Source: an uncultured Eubacterium sp. (GTDB taxonomy: Bacteria > Bacillota > Clostridia > Lachnospirales > Lachnospiraceae). From it: DNA of 48,269 nucleotides. The notes below the pieces were generated by a model that was not told the origin of the DNA, did not search any database, and saw only the letters and a program-made list of their open reading frames with translations. Each line of letters opens with the position of its first letter. Positions within the stretch are counted from its first letter, which is position 1. Below are positions 34,270 through 40,887 of this stretch, piece by piece. Where the stretch lies: the NCBI GenBank assembly GCA_958446835.1, contig CAUCXT010000022.1, forward strand, positions 1 to 48,269, written 5' to 3'. The position numbers and the translations under genes were made by a program.

Positions 34270-34419
34270 GCTTTTTTTTTAATATTTTTATTGTACTTCT
34301 TCCTATTATATGTTATATTTACCTTAATTAGATTGTGAATTTTATGTGAACTTATATTCATCATGACTGCAAACGGATTTTCAGTCACTATATAATTGCG
34401 CCACATGGAGGTGACACTT

Positions 34420-35694
34420 TTGATTAACAGTGTATATGATTATTATATAAGTACATACGGAAACAGAACGGTATCACGCCATGACTCCCACAAGAAGAGT
34501 GAACTGCGCGATATATACAACAACATTGTCAAGATTAACAGAGCTGCCCCTTTATATAAGGTAGATATGTCTGAGAGCTCCCAAAAACTCGCCATCGACA
34601 TCAAGGAAGCCGCGCGTGCGCTTACCGATACCTTGAGTGACATTACCGACATCTCGGATGACACTGCCCCTATAGGGATTACCGCTGTATCCGACAATCC
34701 TGCTCTGGTCACCGTCAACTATTCAGGAAGCAGTATTCCGGATGACAGTGAGCTTACCTTCAATGTCAAGCAGATTGCCTCACCACAGGTGAACATAGGT
34801 GAATATGTGTCCTCCGGAGCTAAGATTCTCTTTCCGGGGACTTACGCTTTTAATATTGAGAACAACGGCAGCACATACTCGCTTGAATTTGCTGTCAATG
34901 ACGATGACAATAACGGAACTATTCTGGATAAGCTCGCCAAGTCCATATCGCGTTCCGGTATAGGTCTTGATGCAGAGGTTATCCAGAATCAGTATGCACA
35001 GAAGGCGCTCAAGATTACTTCACAGACAACGGGCAGCCGCAAAGGTTCTCCTACCCAGTTCAGAATCACCGAGGGAAACACTAATCATTTAACCGGTGCT
35101 GTCAAGCTGTATGGTCTTGATAATATTGACAGTTATCCATCCAACGCTGTCTTTGACCTCAATGGCAAGTCAACGATATCCGAAAACAATTCATTTCTCG
35201 TTGACGGCTGTTATGAAGTTACACTCCACGGAACTTCCGCAGAGTACGGCGAAGGCAAGGTTACCGCAATGAAGGACGGCAGTGCCCTGCTTGAGGAATA
35301 TAACAAGCTCGCCGACAACTACAACCGCTTTCTTGAGTTATCCAACCGCAAGGACACACATGAACTGCACATGCTTCGTTCTACCGTTACATCCACAGTC
35401 AAGCGCTACCGCCAGACCTTAGAGAGCAACGGCTTTACCGTAAACGATGACAATACCTTGTCCGTTGATTCCGACATCTTGAAAGCGGCGGCAAAATCAG
35501 GCTCCATTTTTGACAATCTCAATAACCTTGGGACATTTAAGGATGCCCTGAGAAAAAGAATCAATAACATTGAGATTAACCCTATGGAATATATAAATAA
35601 GAAGGTAGTGGCATATAAGAATCCACACAAGCTTATATCCTCCACCTACTCCACATCAATCTACACAGGAATGATGTTCGACCGGTCGCTGTAA
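34420..35694 (+). CDS. FliD-like (flagellar hook-associated) protein, divergent
   Basis: Probably secreted or filament-associated; 424 residues. The central part (about 110-215) reads like FliD/flagellin-related modules: SELTFNVKQIASPQVNIGEYVSS, then TYAFNIENNGSTYSLEFAV, TILDKLAKSISRSGIGLDAEVIQ and LKITSQTTGS, quoted in pieces. This is the succession expected for a hook-associated strand-linker and a flagellin-hook-IN-type motif. The C-terminal half is helical. No signal peptide, consistent with flagellar export. I prefer the TTG start at 34420 because GGAGGTG (34407-34413) is correctly spaced; the ATG at 34405 overlaps that site. It is far shorter than usual Lachnospiraceae FliD and has no flagellar neighbours. 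A TATAAT lies at 34391-34396. Confidence 0.5.
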   Translation: MINSVYDYYISTYGNRTVSRHDSHKKSELRDIYNNIVKINRAAPLYKVDMSESSQKLAIDIKEAARALTDTLSDITDISDDTAPIGITAVSDNPALVTVNYSGSSIPDDSELTFNVKQIASPQVNIGEYVSSGAKILFPGTYAFNIENNGSTYSLEFAVNDDDNNGTILDKLAKSISRSGIGLDAEVIQNQYAQKALKITSQTTGSRKGSPTQFRITEGNTNHLTGAVKLYGLDNIDSYPSNAVFDLNGKSTISENNSFLVDGCYEVTLHGTSAEYGEGKVTAMKDGSALLEEYNKLADNYNRFLELSNRKDTHELHMLRSTVTSTVKRYRQTLESNGFTVNDDNTLSVDSDILKAAAKSGSIFDNLNNLGTFKDALRKRINNIEINPMEYINKKVVAYKNPHKLISSTYSTSIYTGMMFDRSL

Positions 35695-35710
35695 GGCAGA
35701 CCGGTCTTTT
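35680..35710 (+). terminator. Terminator overlapping the end of the FliD-like gene
   Basis: Two copies of the self-complementary GACCGGTC (35680-35687, 35699-35706) pair across an 11-base loop and run into TTTTAG. The first copy is inside the coding sequence. Confidence 0.7.
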
Positions 35711-37118
35711 AGTTAACCACCTCTTCAATCGCTCTGAGCCTGACATCATAATTATGCAGCTCCCGCACCTTTTTCTGTCCATTTAAAGCAATCCGCTTTC
35801 TCTCATCCTCATGTGAAAGATAATAGCCCACCTTTTTCACAAGGTCTGCCTCATCCTCAAACCACACAATATCCTCACCGTTCTTAAAATACATGACAAG
35901 CTCCGGTTGGAAGTTGGTAATGCAGAACCCGCCCGCCGCAAGTATGTCCCACACCCTCAGAGGAATCCCGCTCCTTATATTTCTTATCGTAAAATTCAGA
36001 TTAATCCTGCTGTTGTAAAACACCACCGGCGATTCATCCCAGTACCGCACCGGCCCCATATTGTGCGCCAGCACAAAATCCGCATTCTCATCATCTGTGA
36101 ACACGCTGACATCGTATCTCTTTGACAGTGCCCCCAGCAGCTTATACCTCTCCAACTGGGCTATCTTAAAGCCAAGTACCGTAGTCGAAAAAATAAGGGA
36201 TATATTTGAAAAGGAGCGCTCACTCTTCTCTATTCTGAAATGCTTGTTGAGCTCATCAATTATCTCCGCTGTGAGCATACCGTCTATATAGTTCTCACCG
36301 TATATCTCCATCTGAAGCTTCATAAGCGCGTCAAAATACCCTCGCACATAGTCCGGAAGCATGTCCTTAATCTCGTCATAGGAGTTCTTTCGATACATGC
36401 TGCCGATGAAGGAGACGTCATATAGATAGTCATAACTGTGGTCATCTGAATCGCCATATCCGCAATTTACTTCATTGCCTGTATTCAGGTCTGAGCAGAC
36501 GCTTCCGTCCGGCTCGCTGTGCTCTCTCTGTTCTTCTTGTACTCTCTGCTCTCTGCACTCTATGTCATCAACTCTATGATGTATACCGCTGTTTATTATA
36601 TCGTATTGATGTTCCAGCACCTCATCCGCCCTCTCCACAGCCGCCGCAAGCGGAAGATAGAACACATTCGCTCCGCGCTCCTTAAATTCCATGTAGCAGA
36701 ATTTATCAAATATAAATATGTAGTTACATTTGTTAAAGATGGACTGATGATACATCGTAGACAGCGGGCTGTCGCACGTCCAGCATATATACTTGATGCC
36801 CGTTTCCGAAAATTGTTCACATATATCGGAGATAATCGGAAAATAATTCACTGAAAACACAGCGTTGTACACACTGCTCACCGTTTCCGCTGTACCGCAC
36901 TTATAACATCCATCCTCTTTTGTCTCCGGCACATTATTGCAGGCTGAATTTTTCTCCCCAGTGAGCAGCATATTTCTAAACTTGCAAGTGAAATTCTCGT
37001 CAACCTCGAAATTGCCAAGCTCCATCTCAAATGTGTCGACCGTATGCCCACGTCGTCTGAGCGCCGATATTATGTCTGCCTGATTGTATGCTTTCCAGCA
37101 GTAAAAAAGTATTCTCAT
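35709..37118 (-). CDS. CgeB-like glycosyltransferase (DUF3880 type)
   Basis: Predicted cytosolic glycosyltransferase for surface or flagellar glycan, 469 residues. It begins MRILFYCWKAYNQADIISALRRRGH in GT-B Rossmann style. The C-terminal third holds the nucleotide-sugar-binding pattern: IRSGIPLRVWDILAAGGFCITNF, then ELVMYFKNGEDIVWF and YYLSHEDERKRIALNGQKKV. This matches CgeB/DUF3880-Glyco_trans_1_2 proteins. Residues around 170-235 form an odd Glu/Arg/Asp-rich low-complexity insert (IECREQRVQEEQREHSEP). Its ATG overlaps the stop of the dehydrogenase stub upstream (ATGA), showing it was once coupled to that gene. Confidence 0.8.
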   Translation of the reverse strand: MRILFYCWKAYNQADIISALRRRGHTVDTFEMELGNFEVDENFTCKFRNMLLTGEKNSACNNVPETKEDGCYKCGTAETVSSVYNAVFSVNYFPIISDICEQFSETGIKYICWTCDSPLSTMYHQSIFNKCNYIFIFDKFCYMEFKERGANVFYLPLAAAVERADEVLEHQYDIINSGIHHRVDDIECREQRVQEEQREHSEPDGSVCSDLNTGNEVNCGYGDSDDHSYDYLYDVSFIGSMYRKNSYDEIKDMLPDYVRGYFDALMKLQMEIYGENYIDGMLTAEIIDELNKHFRIEKSERSFSNISLIFSTTVLGFKIAQLERYKLLGALSKRYDVSVFTDDENADFVLAHNMGPVRYWDESPVVFYNSRINLNFTIRNIRSGIPLRVWDILAAGGFCITNFQPELVMYFKNGEDIVWFEDEADLVKKVGYYLSHEDERKRIALNGQKKVRELHNYDVRLRAIEEVVN

Positions 37119-37198
37119 AGTTTCACCATAATCTTCACATAATCCTCTGTCTTGTTGTGCATTATCTCGAAACCCTTGCAGAGCTCCTGCTGCCTCAT
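37115..37198 (-). pseudogene. C-terminal stub of a second TarJ-like dehydrogenase
   Basis: The frame ending at TGA 37115-37117 encodes ELCKGFEIMHNKTEDYVKIM, then VKL and stop. The intact dehydrogenase at 38946 ends ELCNGFEIMHNKTEDYVKIM, then VEL and stop. Only about 23 residues of homology remain; upstream the sequence becomes unrelated and meets the DUF4143 ATPase stop. The stop overlaps the CgeB-like ATG, a coupling that makes sense only for a formerly complete gene. Confidence 0.8.
37124..37188. repeat. 65-bp direct repeat, copy 1
   Basis: Differs at 6 of 65 positions from 38955-39019 (my manual alignment). The two copies bracket the DUF4143 ATPase gene and the tandem-repeat region. Both are dehydrogenase 3' ends. 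Confidence 0.85.
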
Positions 37199-37202
37199 TA
37201 TA

Positions 37203-38546
37203 CTACTCAAAGATATTCTGCAATGAAATATAGCCTTTCATCAAAAAGTCGCAAAAATAAGGAAAAGTATATATTTCATTGCCCGCACCAACATTCCCGG
37301 CACAAAGCTTAATTCCATGCTTTATATCCGGGTACTTGCTGTTTCTGATAAGATTTTTCATTGATTTAGCGCTGTTATTTCCTGCTTTTACCTCAACAGG
37401 TATAAGTTCGTTCTTCGACCTCACAAAAAAGTCCGCTTCCAATTGAGAATCCTCCGTTCTATAATAAAACAAAGGTATCCCCTGCTTCATAAATGCCTCC
37501 GCAACAAAATTTTCATACAGGGCGCCATTGTACACGCCCAGATTTTTGTTGGAGCGCAAATCATCCTGAGCTTCATCATCAAGACACGACACTAACAGCC
37601 CTGTATCAGGATAATACAGCTTATACTTATTCTCATCATAATTTCCCTTTATTGGAAGCTCAGGAAACGCCATGCAATAGCATGTAGTTACCGTTCCGGC
37701 ATCCTTTAGCCAGTCTATACAGCCTTGATATTCGCGCGTTCTTGCGGAATGTGACACCTTCGACAACTGAAACTTCTTGTTCTCCTTTGCCAACTGCACC
37801 GGAATGCTTCTAAACACATTTATAATCTTCGTCTGGTCAAGTCCGACCGCGTACTTGCGCACATCCTCCTCATAATCCAGCATAATCTGTCTCTGTATCG
37901 CAAGCGTATCCGTAAAAAATCCCGTCTCAATATATCTTTTTATTACCGCCGGCATTCCGCCTAAAACGCAAAAATCCAAAAATAACGCCCTGTACACCGC
38001 CATCTCCGTTTCGTTAAAAGGGCGGATATCCAACATGTGTCCCAGCATATCTTCAATCACATTGTCACTGTATCCCTTAGCCCAGAGAAACTCTTCAAAA
38101 TCAAGAGAATACATGTCGTAATCCATTTTATATCCGACACTGTTGCTATGAATATTTTTATAGTTAAGTCCAAGCATAGAACCACTGCATATCACATCAT
38201 ATCGTCCATCTATCTTAAATGACTTCAATGAAGTTGCAATATCCGGACATTCCTGTAGTTCATCAAATATAATAATAGTCTCATGTGGCACAATAGCTTT
38301 TTCCGGAGCGATAAGTGAAATATTCTTAAGAATATTATCAACCCCATATCCATCCGACAGAATCGTCTTATACTTCGGCTGAAGCGCAAAATTGATATAC
38401 ACAACATTAGCATAGCTGCCGTAAGCAAAATGTAATATCGACTCAGTCTTTCCAATCTGTCTTGCACCTTTCACAATAAGCGGAAGCCTGTCTTTGTCCT
38501 CTTTCCAACGCAGCAAATAGTCATCTATCTTTCTTCTTATATACAT
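37203..38546 (-). CDS. AAA ATPase with DUF4143 domain
   Basis: 447-residue P-loop ATPase of the AAA_14/DUF4143 family, very common in gut anaerobes and often accessory; physiological role unknown. Seen: Walker A in VKGARQIGKTES (about 24-35), Walker B in ETIIIFDELQECP (about 90-102), and Ser/Gly sensor region ICSGSMLG. A C-terminal nuclease-like DUF4143 part with LEADFFVRSKNELIPVEVKAG carries the D...E-x-K arrangement of PD-(D/E)XK folds. It has its own promoter (38611-38639) and is bracketed by 65-bp dehydrogenase repeats, so it appears to have replaced the body of a second dehydrogenase. Confidence 0.88.
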   Translation of the reverse strand: MYIRRKIDDYLLRWKEDKDRLPLIVKGARQIGKTESILHFAYGSYANVVYINFALQPKYKTILSDGYGVDNILKNISLIAPEKAIVPHETIIIFDELQECPDIATSLKSFKIDGRYDVICSGSMLGLNYKNIHSNSVGYKMDYDMYSLDFEEFLWAKGYSDNVIEDMLGHMLDIRPFNETEMAVYRALFLDFCVLGGMPAVIKRYIETGFFTDTLAIQRQIMLDYEEDVRKYAVGLDQTKIINVFRSIPVQLAKENKKFQLSKVSHSARTREYQGCIDWLKDAGTVTTCYCMAFPELPIKGNYDENKYKLYYPDTGLLVSCLDDEAQDDLRSNKNLGVYNGALYENFVAEAFMKQGIPLFYYRTEDSQLEADFFVRSKNELIPVEVKAGNNSAKSMKNLIRNSKYPDIKHGIKLCAGNVGAGNEIYTFPYFCDFLMKGYISLQNIFE

Positions 38547-38610
38547 AAAGCGTCACCCCATACAATTAGATTGTTTTTTATAATTGCCTTTTATGATTGC
38601 TTTTTTTATA

Positions 38611-38639
38611 AGTATATCACATCCGGGGGATTGTATCCA
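38611..38639 (-). promoter_or_regulatory. Candidate promoter of the DUF4143 ATPase
   Basis: TGGATA (38634-38639), 17 bases, TATACT (38611-38616). Confidence 0.45.
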
Positions 38640-38664
38640 CGAAAATTCATGGCATTTTACTTAA

Positions 38665-38920
38665 TTTATCACAGAATTATGTAATATCTTGTCGTTGTTT
38701 TCACGAAATAATATATTATAATAGCTGTAGTTTCACGGAATTATATAATATTATGGCGATATTTTCACATAAATATATAGCTGTGCAGTTGCTTTTCCCG
38801 CAAAGCCGTATAATTATACAGTAGCAGTTTTTTTGCAAAATCGTATTACTATGCAGTAACATTTTCCACGAAACTATATAATGCTGCAGTTTTTATGCAA
38901 AAACATATTTTTACATAAGG
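38665..38920. repeat. Degenerate tandem repeat array, about 8 units of 28-35 bp
   Basis: Units begin near 38665, 38698, 38731, 38762, 38793, 38828, 38862 and 38890. The rough consensus is TTTTCACGAAA, then TATAATATTAT-like sequence, then GCAGT. Each unit has a T-rich start, a CACG/GCAAA block and an AT core. Divergence between units is high, so the array is old or only loosely conserved. Confidence 0.6.
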
Positions 38921-38945
38921 TAATGTATGTACAGTATCCTGCCGT

Positions 38946-40019
38946 CTACAACTCCACCATAATCTTCACGTAATCCTCTGTCTTGTTGTGCATTATTTCA
39001 AAGCCATTGCAAAGCTCCTTCATACCATACCTGTGTGTGATGAGCTCCTCCGGATGAATCGCTCTCTTGGCAAGCCTCTCCTGCACATAATGCCAGTCAT
39101 CCTTAGCACAATCAGGTGATTCACAGCCGTAGTATGTCGAATTCCATGTTCCGGTCACAATAAGCTGGTGCCTTAGAATCTTCCAGTACACGTCTCTAGG
39201 CAGTTCCATATCAGAGTGCGGATTTCCTACCATGCACACACGCCCCGCAGGTGCCGCAATATCAACCGCCTGTGCCACGGTTGTATTATTTCCAACACAC
39301 TCAAATACAACATCCGCACCATAACCATCCGTGTGCTCCAGCACCCAGCTCTTTACATTATCACTCCTGCCACCACTTTTACCATCACAGTAATTTTTTT
39401 CTGAAATTCCCAGCTTGAGCATATTTTTCTTCTGAAATTCCTTATTGCCAACTACAAAAATATTCTTGATTCCCATATCTACAAGAAACATCACTATAAG
39501 CTCTCCGATGGTTCCAAGTCCATACACTACAACTGTGTCGTTTACTTCGGGCTGCACACGCCTTATTGCATGAACCGCAACCGCCATCGGCTCAGACATT
39601 GCCGCCTCCTCGTATGAGACGTTTGCGGCAAGCTCTATCAGATTCCACTCCGGAACCGCCACATACTCAGCGAATCCTCCATCACGTCTCGAACCAAGAT
39701 AGCTGTAACCGCGGCACATCTCGTACCTGCGCTCACTGCATGGCCTGCACTTTCTACACGGAATAAGCGGAAACACACCTGTCCGCTTTCCAATCCAGCT
39801 ATCATTCACTCCTTCTCCAACTGCTACCACCTCACCGGCGAACTCATGTCCCGGAATGAGCGGCATGCTATGTGCCCCAGTGTCGTATATACGTGGTATA
39901 TCCGAACCGCATATTCCTGCCGCACGCACCTTAAGCAGCACCTCTCCTGCCGCCGGCTGAGGGATAGCAACCTCATCCAATGTTATATTTCCTATGTTGT
40001 GTAGTACCCATGCTTTCAT
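38946..40019 (-). CDS. Zinc-dependent dehydrogenase, TarJ-like
   Basis: MDR-superfamily NAD(P)H-dependent dehydrogenase, 357 residues. GroES-like domain with GICGSD, GHEFAGEV (catalytic zinc) and the four-Cys structural-zinc loop CRKCRPCSERRYEMC; Rossmann domain with VVYGLGTIGE. Next to a sugar-alcohol-phosphate cytidylyltransferase-like gene (38 bases away), it most resembles the ribulose-5-phosphate reductase TarJ role: making an alditol phosphate that the partner activates with CTP. Galactitol-1-phosphate or other polyol dehydrogenases are alternatives. Its 3' end is duplicated at 37124-37188. Confidence 0.78.
   Translation of the reverse strand: MKAWVLHNIGNITLDEVAIPQPAAGEVLLKVRAAGICGSDIPRIYDTGAHSMPLIPGHEFAGEVVAVGEGVNDSWIGKRTGVFPLIPCRKCRPCSERRYEMCRGYSYLGSRRDGGFAEYVAVPEWNLIELAANVSYEEAAMSEPMAVAVHAIRRVQPEVNDTVVVYGLGTIGELIVMFLVDMGIKNIFVVGNKEFQKKNMLKLGISEKNYCDGKSGGRSDNVKSWVLEHTDGYGADVVFECVGNNTTVAQAVDIAAPAGRVCMVGNPHSDMELPRDVYWKILRHQLIVTGTWNSTYYGCESPDCAKDDWHYVQERLAKRAIHPEELITHRYGMKELCNGFEIMHNKTEDYVKIMVEL
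38955..39019. repeat. 65-bp direct repeat, copy 2
   Basis: 3' end of the intact dehydrogenase; partner of 37124-37188. Confidence 0.85.
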
Positions 40020-40056
40020 AGAGAACGCCTCCTCTTATATAACTTTAAACTGCCTT

Positions 40057-40770
40057 CTATATATTAGTTTTCTGCTTAAACCTCTCCAAATCCGCCATCG
40101 TTGTAATCTTAAAGTTATTCTCATCCCCCGACACCATCGCAATATCCATCCCTGCCATCACAGCCGGCTCCGTAGAACCATTGATTGACAATATTTTATC
40201 CGGCAAAAGTTTAACATTAGCCGCATAATACTTCTCAATGTCAAACAGTTCCGGTGCCTGTCCTGCAAAGAGCCTACTGCGGTCAAGAAGCTCCGATACG
40301 CTCACACCATCATTGCTAAGATACACTGTGTCCTTCATCGGAAGAACCGGCATCGCACCGTCATGTTCCTTCGCCCCCTCAACACAGCGTGCTATCAACT
40401 CCTCCGACAGCAGTGGGCGCGCTGCATCATGCACTAATACACTGCCTCTTTCCGTTGGCGTCACGCCAAGTTTATCCAATCCGTTTCTTATATCACTTAA
40501 GCCATTAAAAATAGATAGCTGGCGGTTCGCTCCGGGTCTTGAAAAGCCTCTGAATCTGTCATATATATCATAAGACTTAACTTTTTGTTCTATATATTCC
40601 TGCCATCGTTCATCTGCCACAATCCATATAGCATCTATATACCGACTCACTGCAAGTGTCTCAAAGCAGTAGGATATAATAGGTTGATTGTTCACTTCAA
40701 TGTATTGCTTCGGTATATTCGCGCCAAGGCGCGTTCCGGTGCCGCCGGAAAGAATCAGTGCTGTAACCAT
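40057..40770 (-). CDS. IspD/TarI-family cytidylyltransferase
   Basis: CTP-dependent nucleotidyltransferase, 237 residues. Signature LILSGGTGTRLGANIPKQYIEV (residues 4-25, quoted in part as GGTGTRLG and PKQY), the VLVHDAARPLLSEELI motif and a C-terminal EPAVMAGMDIAMVSGDENNFKIT region. The family includes IspD (isoprenoid pathway) and TarI (ribitol-5-phosphate cytidylyltransferase). Adjacency to a TarJ-like dehydrogenase favours a CDP-alditol for teichoic-acid-like, capsular or flagellar glycan, but sequence alone does not exclude IspD. Start ATG 40768-40770 with GGAGG eight bases upstream. Confidence 0.82.
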   Translation of the reverse strand: MVTALILSGGTGTRLGANIPKQYIEVNNQPIISYCFETLAVSRYIDAIWIVADERWQEYIEQKVKSYDIYDRFRGFSRPGANRQLSIFNGLSDIRNGLDKLGVTPTERGSVLVHDAARPLLSEELIARCVEGAKEHDGAMPVLPMKDTVYLSNDGVSVSELLDRSRLFAGQAPELFDIEKYYAANVKLLPDKILSINGSTEPAVMAGMDIAMVSGDENNFKITTMADLERFKQKTNI

Positions 40771-40784
40771 GTATGCTGCCTCCA

Positions 40785-40880
40785 CTTCTGTTTATGTATT
40801 TTTATTCATTTATTTATGCGCTTTTATTTACATCCTATTGTTTGCATGCCTTTATTTGCATACTTTTATCACATTCTTTG
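40785..40880. repeat. Degenerate ~14-bp repeats before the TarI-like gene
   Basis: On the minus strand a run of related words ATGCAAATAAAGGC, ATGCAAACAATAGG, ATGTAAATAAAAGC, then ATAAATAAATGA-type units, fills the space between the subtilase stop and the cytidylyltransferase start. Strong purine/pyrimidine strand bias. Confidence 0.4.
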
Positions 40881-40887
40881 TTCACTG

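Larger units (their letters stand above)
38547..38945. other. 399-base gene-free region with promoter and tandem repeats
   Basis: It contains the ATPase promoter near 38611-38639 and about eight degenerate tandem units from 38665 to 38920. No gene was recognised. Confidence 0.6.

Noticed and set aside
34157..34395. tRNA-Trp or other tRNA near secE, as found in some bacteria
   Set aside because: No cloverleaf arms or CCA end were found; only the promoter and AT-rich sequence.
38665..38920. CRISPR array
   Set aside because: Units are contiguous and degenerate, with no identical repeats, unique spacers or cas genes.
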